Below are positions 46,351-54,414 of a DNA stretch of 64,000 bases, one piece after another. The stretch spans positions 2,250,001 through 2,314,000 of the forward strand of contig NZ_CP017305.1 in assembly GCF_001747405.1 (NCBI RefSeq). The letters run 5' to 3'. The translations under genes were made by a program, and so were the position numbers. A model generated the notes under the pieces. It ran no database searches, was not told the origin of the DNA, and saw only the letters and a list, made by a program, of their open reading frames with translations. Within the stretch, counting starts at the first letter, position 1. Each line of letters begins with the position of its first letter. This stretch comes from Chlorobaculum limnaeum. Lineage in GTDB: Bacteria; Bacteroidota; Chlorobiia; Chlorobiales; Chlorobiaceae.

Positions 46351-48327
46351 TTATTTCCAGTTTCGGAAAGATTTATTAAACCACCTAATCGTGAAGGCAT
46401 AAAAATAAATCGTGGAGCTTTTTCGAATTACATTATTTTCACCAACTCTCATTTTTGTTTCAATATCCTTTATTGTGCCTAAGTTTTCATGTTCTGGTTT
46501 GCTGAAATTCAACAATTTTTCAATTTCATTTTCTAAATCATTCAATTTTTCTTCAATATTTTTTTCTGATTTATTGATTGGCTTTTGCAATAAAACAGTC
46601 TCCCAGAACTCGTTTGAAAAAACTTCATCTCCTAAATAATCCTTACCAAATAAATAGTCAATTAATTCATTTTCGTTAATTAAATTTGACGTGCTTTCAG
46701 GCATATAATTCATTTGTTGTCTGAACATTGATTGATAATACTCCTTATTCTCTTTACTAAGTTTGCCTGTTTTTACTTGCAGTTTTAATTCAGAAAAGTG
46801 TTCCTTAATATTTGTTTCAATTTGCATCAAAGCATCTTGATCTTTTAGTACCTCGCTTACCTGCTCTTCGTTCAATCCTTGTTGCAATAACATATATGGC
46901 AACATTTTCTTGAAAATCGTTTTAATATATTCTTCTATTGCCAAAGCACTATCAGTCTCTGTACTCCATAAAATTCTGTTCATTAGCCTTAAAGACTTAA
47001 CTGATTCATATCCCATTCCACCTGGAGAACAATTAGATTGTATTCGAGCAATTCGTTTTGCAATTTTATCACTTATTGCAAGTGGTTTTATTTCTTTTAC
47101 ACAGTCTGTAACCGGATTATATAGCAATAATTTTCTTGGTTTTTTGTTATTTCTTTTATCAATATTTTGATGCAGTAAGTATGAATAAACTAACAATTCA
47201 CCACGAGTCCACCATGAATCTAAATAATCATCAGAACCATAAATCCATAATTCATCGCAGTGCATTATATAATCATGGTCAATAATTGTAAGCAATTGCC
47301 AAATACGTTGTTTGGTATTTAATTCTGTGGCATAAACTAAACTTCCATCTTCAAGGTATTTTGCAGTCTTAGATTCGCTGTTGTGATAAATACCTTCTTT
47401 TAAATCCAAGGATAATTGTTTTACAGATTTTTTATAGTTTGCAGGAAGATGTAAAAACTCAGCACAATCCATTATGTAGGATTTGTATTTATTATAATCA
47501 TTTCCAAGTATCCTTTGTATTGCCTTTTGAAAATCATTAGTATCAGTGTCAAATGCATTATTTGAAATTTCTCTTAATTTATTCAATATATGTTCTGGAA
47601 CAAAGGATTTCAGATGGTCAAAAGATTTTTTTACAAGTCGAATAGATTTCTGATATTGATATTTGGTTTTGAAACTTATAAAAATTGAAGTCTCTTGATT
47701 TTTATTATTATATACATGGTCTATTGATTCTTCCATGTATTTGTAAAAACCATTTATAGTGTCTTTATCACCTGATAAAAACTTTTTTATGTCGGGTTTA
47801 TTTGTCTTTCTTGGCTCTAAAGCTATTTGATTTTGTTGTTTGTTTTCTGAGTTCAGAATAAGTTTTTTTTCTAACCAATCAATAATTTGTTGATTGGTAA
47901 AAATATTTGTCTTATAATCGGGATAACCTCCATTATCTGTACCATAAAAATTAATAGGTAAATAGTTTCTACTAACAACTAGAATGTGTTCCAAAGATTT
48001 TGGATGTTCATTTGCAATATCAAAATTATTTATTTCATTGTTTTCACCTTCTCTTGTTGCATCAATTATCACAATATCATCAGATAAACAAGCCTCAAAA
48101 AAATCCATTTGTCCAATCTCTTGAACAAATCGGTTATATATTTTAAGTAGTAAACCTACTTTAGATAGTTGTTCTATTTCTTTTTCAAATGCATAATCAA
48201 CAGAATGGTTTTTGTATTCATTAACTGGTAATGAATACTTACGCATTAGTAAAATGATTATTTCGTTAATAAGCTCAATGCTTGTTTCGCTCTTTATAGG
48301 AAATATTGCAATACTATATTCTTTCAT
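46351..48327 (-). CDS. Large protein with TIR-like segments, first gene of the TIR operon
   Basis: A 658-residue protein of no family I can name. The N-terminal ~170 residues form an alpha/beta domain (ACLSDDIVIIDATREGENNE, SLEHILVVSRNYLPI). The middle has SIFISFKTKYQYQKSIRLVKK and HCDELWIYGSDDYLDSWWTRGELLVYSYL, which resemble the first strand and the acidic catalytic region of TIR domains. The C-terminal third is helical and charged. It is very AT-rich. It is followed by the frameshifted TIR, the ThsB-like TIR and a membrane protein with gaps of 51 bp or less, all on the minus strand inside one cassette. Confidence 0.6.
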   Translation of the reverse strand: MKEYSIAIFPIKSETSIELINEIIILLMRKYSLPVNEYKNHSVDYAFEKEIEQLSKVGLLLKIYNRFVQEIGQMDFFEACLSDDIVIIDATREGENNEINNFDIANEHPKSLEHILVVSRNYLPINFYGTDNGGYPDYKTNIFTNQQIIDWLEKKLILNSENKQQNQIALEPRKTNKPDIKKFLSGDKDTINGFYKYMEESIDHVYNNKNQETSIFISFKTKYQYQKSIRLVKKSFDHLKSFVPEHILNKLREISNNAFDTDTNDFQKAIQRILGNDYNKYKSYIMDCAEFLHLPANYKKSVKQLSLDLKEGIYHNSESKTAKYLEDGSLVYATELNTKQRIWQLLTIIDHDYIMHCDELWIYGSDDYLDSWWTRGELLVYSYLLHQNIDKRNNKKPRKLLLYNPVTDCVKEIKPLAISDKIAKRIARIQSNCSPGGMGYESVKSLRLMNRILWSTETDSALAIEEYIKTIFKKMLPYMLLQQGLNEEQVSEVLKDQDALMQIETNIKEHFSELKLQVKTGKLSKENKEYYQSMFRQQMNYMPESTSNLINENELIDYLFGKDYLGDEVFSNEFWETVLLQKPINKSEKNIEEKLNDLENEIEKLLNFSKPEHENLGTIKDIETKMRVGENNVIRKSSTIYFYAFTIRWFNKSFRNWK

Positions 48328-48526
48328 TTTTATTGGATTCTATTTTTTAAAACATATCGTTAGAATTCAAATAGCTTCTCGCGGTGTCTTTTATTAAAAT
48401 GTTGACTAACGTCAAAAATACCATATGTTATATATTTAAATATCAATAATTTATCGCATCGCACTTCTCTGTCTAAAATCCATACGTTAGCTTAGGAAAT
48501 TATCGGAAGTTTTCCGAGTGGGGAAT

Positions 48527-48662
48527 GGTGCATAACGTTGGCGGTATGGCCAGTAAGGGATTGCGGAACTACGTTCCTATCAACCGAGATGAAAGATTGA
48601 TGCGGGTGATGAACTTCGCATACCCCTGAAGCCCTTATTGGCTATACCGCGTGTTGCATGCA
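48527..48662 (-). other. attC-like site B (junction of cassettes 1 and 2)
   Basis: A 136-bp imperfect palindrome: GCGGTATGGCCAGTAAGGG pairs with CCCTTATTGGCTATACCGC. The outer box on one side (GTTGCATGCA, plus strand 48653-48662) is the exact inverse of TGCATGCAAC at 49879-49888, the front of cassette 1. The other box (GGTGCATAAC, 48527-48536) is the front of cassette 2 and inverse to 44562-44571. Additional CGTTAG/CTAACG pairs at 48358 and 48406 may be older sites. The site with its AT-rich leader fills 48328-48670. Confidence 0.7.
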
Positions 48663-48670
48663 GTTGTTTT

Positions 48671-49405
48671 TTACAATTTATTTAGTTTATTTAACTTATA
48701 ATCACAAGGTTTATTCTTAAATATTAAATCCGTAAACTCATCCAATAATTTATTGACAATTTCATTTGTAAAACTCATCTCATTTTTAGGCTTCTTTATT
48801 AGATTCAAATCAATATAATTACCTAGAAAATCACTAACAATTTCTTTTACAGAAGTGTCAACATAATAGGTTAATGCCATCTTTAATATATCTCCAATAT
48901 CTTTTAGTTTTAACTTCGGTTCATTATTGACAATTTCATAAAGTAGTAAAGCTGATTCATTTTGAATCTTCTTTATTAATTCAATAGATTTTGAATCAAA
49001 TATTGACTCCAAATCATTATTATTTTGATTTTCTACGATTAATAATAAAAGCCATGTTGGTGAATTATCGTCAAAATCCGATATTCTGATTAAGGCACAA
49101 TCACTGTAATTCTTTGTTATCCCATTTTGGAGCAGTCTTCTCATTGAAGGCCATGTGTCCAAAATAATACTAATATCAAAATCTCCATTTTTTACCGATG
49201 AAAAGACTTCTTCAAGATTAGGCCAACAAGTTGCTAAATAATAAGAGTGCTCATCCTTAGGAATACTATACCAAACCATATATTTTGTAAACACAGTTTG
49301 TTCAAATTCAAAATATGAATCTGTTTTACGATAATATAAAGATTCCTCAGCTTTATACAGCCTTTTCATAGCAATTCCAACATTTTCGTCAAGAAATTTT
49401 CTCAT
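48671..49405 (-). CDS. Hypothetical protein in cassette 1
   Basis: A 244-residue acidic, AT-rich gene product with no signal peptide or membrane segment and no domain I recognise. Visible are YYRKTDSYFEFEQTVFTKYMVWYSI, an Asp/Asn-rich middle, and a Lys/Asn-rich C-terminus. It ends a few bases before attC-like site B. It is 12 bp downstream of the other cassette gene, so they form a two-gene unit. By company it may be a defence or addiction pair, which is only an inference. Confidence 0.6.
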   Translation of the reverse strand: MRKFLDENVGIAMKRLYKAEESLYYRKTDSYFEFEQTVFTKYMVWYSIPKDEHSYYLATCWPNLEEVFSSVKNGDFDISIILDTWPSMRRLLQNGITKNYSDCALIRISDFDDNSPTWLLLLIVENQNNNDLESIFDSKSIELIKKIQNESALLLYEIVNNEPKLKLKDIGDILKMALTYYVDTSVKEIVSDFLGNYIDLNLIKKPKNEMSFTNEIVNKLLDEFTDLIFKNKPCDYKLNKLNKL

Positions 49406-49417
49406 ATTTTATCATAA

Positions 49418-49843
49418 TTAATTTTCTGAGCTTAAAGTCGCAATTGTATAAACAACATGTTCCATCATTTTGCGTACTTCACTTTCTGTTGAATTTGTTT
49501 CTCTTGCTAATATTACTGCAAGTTCAGTCATATCTTGTAGAAATTCATCTCTAACAGGGTCTGGTAATTTCCGATTTATGAGGCGTGATGCTTCTTGTAC
49601 ACCATTTGAATAACCTTTTGTTCTAACGTACTTATCAATAGATTCATGTTTTTCTGCTAAGTCTCCAAATACCAACTTTGTAAAAGGAGATTCAAATTCA
49701 CTAGGATTAAACATTAACTCAGTAAATTTCTTTAAAATGACATCAGTTTTTGAAGTATTGTCTTTAATGTTTATTAAAATCCATAATGGGATACTCACGA
49801 CTGCGAGCCATTCATTGTCCTGAAATTTTTCTTTATAATTCAT
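49418..49843 (-). CDS. Hypothetical protein in cassette 1 (TerB-like helical?)
   Basis: A 141-residue mostly helical protein (EWLAVVSIPLWILINIKDNTSKTDVILKKFTELM...; LQDMTELAVILARETNSTESEVRKMMEHVVYTIATL). The sequence pattern loosely resembles small TerB-like helical proteins but is not a firm match. It is the first gene of cassette 1, about 40 bp from the front boundary, and a 12-bp gap separates it from the next gene. Confidence 0.55.
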   Translation of the reverse strand: MNYKEKFQDNEWLAVVSIPLWILINIKDNTSKTDVILKKFTELMFNPSEFESPFTKLVFGDLAEKHESIDKYVRTKGYSNGVQEASRLINRKLPDPVRDEFLQDMTELAVILARETNSTESEVRKMMEHVVYTIATLSSEN

Positions 49844-49878
49844 ATCTGTTTATTTTGTGTGCTAGTGTTTTTTACAAT

Positions 49879-49988
49879 TGCATGCAACTTGTTTATAAGC
49901 GCTACTCTATAGCGCCTTACATGCCATATTGGATGAATAAGCGCTACAAAGTATCGTGTTATTGTCCGGCACACTCTTGGTGCAGTTA
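49879..49988 (-). other. attI-like region between recombinase and first cassette
   Basis: Lies between the recombinase stop and cassette 1. It contains the cassette-front core GTTGCATGCA (minus strand, 49888-49879), an AGCGCTA/TAGCGC hairpin, and two direct copies of ATAAGCGCTAC at 49895 and 49937. Direct repeats beside a core site recall integron attI sites. The function is inferred from position and pattern. Confidence 0.5.
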
Positions 49989-51170
49989 TTATAAATCATC
50001 GAATGGGCTTTTAATCTGCTGTAAACTTTTTTTGCTGACATGGGTATAGATTTCGGTGGTTTTGCTGCTTTTGTGTCCGAGAAGTTCCTGAATATACCTG
50101 AGATCAGTTCCCGACTCCAGCAGATGGGTGGCATTACTGTGACGTAACCAGTGCAGCGTTACCGGTTTGGTGATATGAGCTTTTTTCAACGCATGGTCCA
50201 ATACCTGTTCAAGACTTCTTGCGCTGTATTGGGTATCGGGGAATTGCCCTTCGAAAAGCCATTGCTTTGGCTTGCAGGCCGTGTAGTACTCCCGCAGCAT
50301 ACCAATCAGCTTGTTTGACATTGGCACCACCCTGTCTTTGTGGCCCTTGGCATCTTATATGATGAGAAGTCCACGTTTTGAATCTACATGCTCGAATCTG
50401 AGGTTCAACAGTTCACTACGTCTGAGTCCACAGGCGTAGATCAGGCTGAGCATCGTTCGGTGTTTCAGATTTGTGGGTGCTTCCAGAATCTCTTTTACCT
50501 CCTCTTTGCTCAGCACATTCGGCAGTTTGTGCTGTGAACGAGGACGTTGCAGGTTTTCGGGCGAGAGCGTTGCGTCATGGATAACTCTGAAAAAAAGCTT
50601 TGCCTCATTAACTACCTGATTTTGATATGCAAAACTCAGTCCATTGGGCAGGATGTATTCGTTTACAAAACGCACCATATCCTCGCTGGTTATCTCGTTG
50701 GCTTGTTTCGGACTGACGAATCTCAGGAATACTTCGAGAACCTGCAGGTAGGTTTTGACCGTAGAATCGCTATAGCGCTTGTGCAGAAGCCACTGCCTGA
50801 ACGTATGAAGCTCTTTCGACAGCGTGGTCTGTATTATAGTCTTTTGCTGAGCAGATGTGGTTCTGTTGCATCGGGTTGCCGGGTGCTTTTCTCTGAAAGC
50901 AGAATAATCTACCCAGGCTTTGCCCTTGAACTGCTTGAGCATCAGATCGATCACCTCGTCAGATTCAGGAATATGCCAACGGTTACAACTGCTACTCCAG
51001 CGTGCGCCCTTTAGCTGCTTCACCTCGGCAGTCAGGGCTTCATCGTATGGAAACTCAAGCGCCACCCGCTTTTCACCCCTGTGCTCGAAGGGCGTAATCC
51101 GTATGATGGTGCTTGCGTGAGGCATTTGCTGTGGGGAAAAGGTGAAACTACCTTGTACTTCAGCCAACAC
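49989..51170 (-). pseudogene. Xer-like tyrosine recombinase with in-frame TAA
   Basis: One continuous frame of 393 codons interrupted by a single TAA (50355-50357), between RGLLII and [13 protein letters not shown], where Lys would fit. The layout is an unusual N-terminal domain of ~90 residues (VALEFPYDEALTAEVKQLKGARWSSSCNRWHIP), a SAM-like core-binding domain (TFRQWLLHKRYSDSTVKTYLQVLEVFLRFV), and a catalytic domain with [35 protein letters not shown] and TEIYTHV (nucleophile Tyr). It lacks the extra IntI-specific patch. Without readthrough the catalytic HxxR and Tyr are lost. A homologous 5' fragment lies at 26847. Confidence 0.85.
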
Positions 51171-51278
51171 ATTTATATGAATGTAAAAATATTGTACCGT
51201 ATAGCAAACAAATGGGTGAAACGAATGTGTGAAATTTACCGCAGGAATTTCATTTTTTCCCCACCCCCCAGAAACGCA

Positions 51279-51309
51279 AAAAACCCCAACCAGTCTTCAC
51301 CAGTCGGGG
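51279..51309 (-). terminator. Terminator of the ParE-type toxin operon
   Basis: On the minus strand, CCCC-rich and GGGG-rich arms around a 12-nt loop are followed by TTTTTTGCG. The stem has one mismatch. It shares its sequence with the terminators at 52586 and 44351. Confidence 0.7.
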
Positions 51310-51321
51310 GTGAATGAAACG

Positions 51322-51615
51322 CTATACGATCCTGTCACGATAGTGCTTGGGATCCCTGTGAAGATGAGCAACTGCCGTGACAAGGATTTCTTCCTGCTCT
51401 TGCACGTAGAAGAGGGCATAAGGAAAGCCTTTCAACATACACCGTCTTGTTCGTCCGCCTGCTTTCGGCCACGCATCGGGCATGAACACTATCCGATCTA
51501 TGGAAGCTGATGTCTCCCTGAAAAAGCGATACCCCAAACCCGGCAACTGATAATCGTAGTACTTAACGGCTTCATCCAGTTCAAGCGAAGCTGTTGCAAT
51601 GAACCGGGCCTTCAA
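51322..51615 (-). CDS. ParE/RelE-type toxin
   Basis: A 97-residue toxin with ATASLELDEAVKYYDYQLPGLGYRFF at the N-terminus and YALFYVQEQEEILVTAVAHLHRDPKHYRDRI at the C-terminus, typical of the ParE plasmid-stabilisation branch (gyrase or mRNA targets). It overlaps its antitoxin by 4 bp and has its own terminator. It appears intact. Confidence 0.88.
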   Translation of the reverse strand: MKARFIATASLELDEAVKYYDYQLPGLGYRFFRETSASIDRIVFMPDAWPKAGGRTRRCMLKGFPYALFYVQEQEEILVTAVAHLHRDPKHYRDRIV

Positions 51616-51827
51616 CGTTCGTAACGTTTTCGGATGTCATCCCAATCCTCAGCCTGAAGCTCACCGCGCTTGAAAGCATCATAGCGAGCCTCTGATTCGG
51701 CTACCCATTTTTTCTCGATTTCAGGATCGGGCTTATCGAGGCTGTGCAGAATAGCCTCCACCAGCCGGACTCTCTCCTGCGGATCGAGCACAATGGCTTT
51801 CTTCGCCAACTCCTCTACAGATTCCAT
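51612..51827 (-). CDS. Addiction module antitoxin
   Basis: A 71-residue antitoxin of the addiction-module component family (LAKKAIVLDPQERVRLVEAILHSLDKPDPEIEKKWVAESEARYDAFKRGEL). It precedes the ParE-like toxin with an ATGA overlap. AAAGGAGACGC lies upstream of the start as a good ribosome binding site. Confidence 0.88.
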   Translation of the reverse strand: MESVEELAKKAIVLDPQERVRLVEAILHSLDKPDPEIEKKWVAESEARYDAFKRGELQAEDWDDIRKRYER

Positions 51828-51927
51828 CCTGCGTCTCCTTTTAATACCCTGATACCAATCGATTCCTCCACTTTAGCAATCAATCAGTCACCAAACATTT
51901 GCAAAATATGAATTTCAAACGCGAGTG

Positions 51928-52188
51928 CTAATTGGCTGATACCTTCGCGGCATCTTCCTCCACAACCCGCCATCGCGCTTCAATAGTGTCGGCTGACAAG
52001 TCAGCGCCGCACTCCCATTCGATGAAATATCCACCGTTACTCACCTTCAAAAATTCCGCATGGTCTCGAAGCGCTTCAAATGCTTCAAATTCCAGATAAG
52101 GCGCAACATCGAAAATGCCAACACGGCCATCTTCCGCGACAATCGACAACACCCAATCCGGTTGCGGATGAACCTCTGCAATTTTCAT
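51928..52188 (-). CDS. DUF2442 domain protein
   Basis: An 86-residue protein: EVHPQPDWVLSIVAEDGRVGIFDVAPYLEF...F.KVSNGGYFIEWECGADLSADTIE is DUF2442. Such genes are usually paired with DUF4160, as here (4-bp overlap), and the pair is suspected to act as a toxin-antitoxin-like module. The gene is intact. Confidence 0.85.
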   Translation of the reverse strand: MKIAEVHPQPDWVLSIVAEDGRVGIFDVAPYLEFEAFEALRDHAEFLKVSNGGYFIEWECGADLSADTIEARWRVVEEDAAKVSAN

Positions 52189-52457
52189 TGGTCAAGTCCC
52201 TTTATTGGAAATGGTTTCTTACCGTTTACAGCCAGATTCCAGTCCGCCAGCAAATCTTCCTGATGAATTTCGATCCATGCAACAACCAGCTTGTGCTTGT
52301 TCGGCGGCAGCTCGCCAGCCAGAACTGCTCCATCAAGAATTGAATACACGGCAACTTTCCCCTAATAATCTGCATGGATGTGTGGCAAGTGATGCTTCTC
52401 GATGTCCCGAAAGAACATCCGGATCAGAATCCCGTAAAACATTGAAATCGTTGGCAT
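52185..52457 (-). pseudogene. DUF4160 protein with in-frame TAG
   Basis: MPTISMFYGILIRMFFRDIEKHHLPHIHADY is followed by TAG at 52362-52364, where family members have Gln (CAG), then GKVAVYSILDGAVLAGELPP.KHKLVVAWIEIHQEDLLADWNLA to the TGA at 52185-52187. A single C-to-T change explains it. The total is 90 codons. It overlaps DUF2442 by 4 bp. Confidence 0.8.
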
Positions 52458-52585
52458 TCCACCCTTTCCTTTCGATTGTTCGTAGTGCGCAGCGAACATC
52501 CTGTGAATTCCGAAACAAGCTGCCCCCTGAAATCTAATCAACATTCGCGCTCCGTCAAAAACGCCGGAAAGTCCCCCTGGAAACG

Positions 52586-52620
52586 CAAAAAACCCCAACC
52601 AGTCTGCACCAGTTGGGGTT
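52586..52620 (-). terminator. Terminator-like palindrome downstream of aroA
   Basis: AACCCCAAC/GTTGGGGTT, a perfect 9-bp stem, is followed on the minus strand by a T-run (TTTTTTGCG). It is nearly identical to the sequence around 51279-51309, 1.3 kb away. Confidence 0.75.
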
Positions 52621-52664
52621 TCACCTTGTTTATTCCGGCGGCGATAACTTATGAAAGTCACCAG

Positions 52665-52798
52665 AACAAGAAATTGGGCTAAAGCCCTGATTTATTTTGT
52701 TTTATCCATCAACCCCGGACTGAAGTCCGGGGCAACTGGAGAAAATGCAAGCATTGAATGTCCGTCGTCCCGAAAGCTTTCGGGATTCCTGAATATCA
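52665..52798. repeat. Dispersed palindromic repeat next to aroA
   Basis: GAAATTGGGCTAAAGCCCTGATTTATTTTG..., CCCCGGACTGAAGTCCGGGG, then the tail CAAGCATTGAATGTCCGTCG and CCCGAAAGCTTTCGGG. It runs to within a few bases of the aroA stop. With the terminator at 52586 it accounts for the gene-free 52458-52802. Confidence 0.8.
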
Positions 52799-52802
52799 AA
52801 GC

Positions 52803-54107
52803 CTACTGCCTCAGCGACTCGATAATCGCGAAGAAGTTCGGGAACGAGACGCCTGCCACGTCGCGATCCGAGAGGCGCAGCGATGCGCCTGCGGCTTCGG
52901 CGGCGATGGCGAAGCTCATGGCGATGCGGTGGTCGTCGAAGCACTCGATCACCGCCTCCTCGCGGTTGACCGTCGGACGCCCCTTGACCACGAAGCCGTC
53001 GGCGTACTGCTCGCACTCGAAGCCGAGACGCTCCAGATTGACCACCAGCGCGTCGATGCGGTCGCTCTCCTTGGTGCGCAGCTCGGCGGCGTTGTGCAGC
53101 TCGAACTCGCCCGAGGCGAAGGCCGAGAGCACGGCGAGCATCGGCACCTCGTCGATCACCCCCGCCACGACGCCGTGGTCGCTGATGCGCAGCGGCTTCA
53201 GGCCGGAGCAGCTGCGGACGACGATGTCGCCCACCGGCTCGCCGCCCTCCGAACGAACGTTCTCGATGCCAAGCCCCGCGCCCGCCTCCTGAAGCACCTC
53301 GATGTATGCCACCCGCGTCGGGTTGAGGCAGACGTTGCGCAGCACGATCTCCGAGCGCTCGCCGAGCAGGCCGAGGGCGATCATGAAGCAGGCCGCCGAC
53401 GGATCGGCAGGGACGCTGAACGGCTTGGCGGCAATCGGCTTGCGCCCGTCGATAATGATCTCGCGGACGCCGTCGGGCCGGTCGATGGTTTCGAGGCCGA
53501 GCATCAGCTCGGTGTGGTCGCGCGAGCGGATCGGCTCGACGATCTTCGACTGCCCGTCAGCGTGCAGCGCGGCGAAGGCCACGAGCGACTTCACCTGCGC
53601 CGAGGGCACGGGCAGATGGTACTCAATCGTTTTCAGCTCTTTGGTGCCGGTGATGACGACCGGCGCGGTTCCGGCGTCGGAGAGCGAAATCTCCGCCCCC
53701 ATCTGCCGCAACGGATCAGCCACGCGCTTCATCGGGCGCTTCATCAGCGAAGCGTCGCCGACCAGCTCGCTCAGGAAAGGCTGCGCGGCCAGGATCCCCG
53801 CCATCATGCGCATCGTGCTGCCGGAGTTGTTGCACATCAAGGGCGCGGACGGCTCGCGGAAGCTCCACAGGCCGCTCGACTCGATGACGACGCGGCGGAC
53901 GACCCGCCCGTCACCGGCGGCAAGCTCCTCCTGGCGAACGGAAATTCCGGCATCGCGCAGCACCGACAGCGTCGATTGATTGTCGAATCCGCCCGAAAAG
54001 TTCGAAATCTCGGTCGAGCCTTCGGCGAGCGCGCCGATAAGCGCCGCGCGGTGGGAAATCGATTTGTCCGGTGGAAGGGTGGAAACTTCGCCCTGAAAAG
54101 TGCTCAT
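52803..54107 (-). CDS. aroA: 3-phosphoshikimate 1-carboxyvinyltransferase (EPSP synthase)
   Basis: Transfers enolpyruvate from PEP to shikimate-3-phosphate in aromatic amino acid synthesis. The 434-residue protein has [19 protein letters not shown] (substrate loop), [38 protein letters not shown] and RTKESDRI near the C-terminus, all canonical. It is oriented away from rpsU across a terminator. Confidence 0.95.
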   Translation of the reverse strand: MSTFQGEVSTLPPDKSISHRAALIGALAEGSTEISNFSGGFDNQSTLSVLRDAGISVRQEELAAGDGRVVRRVVIESSGLWSFREPSAPLMCNNSGSTMRMMAGILAAQPFLSELVGDASLMKRPMKRVADPLRQMGAEISLSDAGTAPVVITGTKELKTIEYHLPVPSAQVKSLVAFAALHADGQSKIVEPIRSRDHTELMLGLETIDRPDGVREIIIDGRKPIAAKPFSVPADPSAACFMIALGLLGERSEIVLRNVCLNPTRVAYIEVLQEAGAGLGIENVRSEGGEPVGDIVVRSCSGLKPLRISDHGVVAGVIDEVPMLAVLSAFASGEFELHNAAELRTKESDRIDALVVNLERLGFECEQYADGFVVKGRPTVNREEAVIECFDDHRIAMSFAIAAEAAGASLRLSDRDVAGVSFPNFFAIIESLRQ

Positions 54108-54132
54108 TGCTGGCTGATTATTGTTACGATAT

Positions 54133-54163
54133 AAAAAAAGCAGCCCCGCAGGAGCTGCTTTTC
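54133..54163 (-). terminator. Rho-independent terminator of rpsU
   Basis: AAAAAGCAGC...GCTGCTTTT stem with T-run on the minus strand, about 20 bp after the rpsU stop. It is also A/T-flanked on the other side and might work in both directions. Confidence 0.85.
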
Positions 54164-54183
54164 AATACTGAGTTCCTGAAAAA

Positions 54184-54381
54184 TCAGGAGTTGCGCTCTT
54201 CGTTCGCTCGCTGTGCGCGACGCTTGCATCTTGAACGCTTCAGACGGTTGTCGATCGAAGGCTTCACGAAGTACGCCTTCTTGCGAAACTCCTTCAGAAC
54301 GCCCGCTCTCTCGTATTTCTTTTTGAAACGCTTGAGCAGCTTGTCAATCGATTCATTATCATTTACCTGAACGCTGACCAA
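54184..54381 (-). CDS. rpsU: 30S ribosomal protein S21
   Basis: A 65-residue basic protein: [41 protein letters not shown]...[13 protein letters not shown] is the S21 family pattern. It binds the 30S platform near the anti-Shine-Dalgarno. It is followed by a strong terminator. Confidence 0.97.
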   Translation of the reverse strand: MVSVQVNDNESIDKLLKRFKKKYERAGVLKEFRKKAYFVKPSIDNRLKRSRCKRRAQRANEERNS

Positions 54382-54414
54382 TGAAATTCACCCCCTTGCC
54401 TGTGATTCGACCTC

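Noticed and set aside
49989-51170. Recombinase as a classical integron integrase (IntI)
   Set aside because: The IntI-specific insertion between catalytic patches is absent and the C-terminus ([15 protein letters not shown]) is Xer-like.
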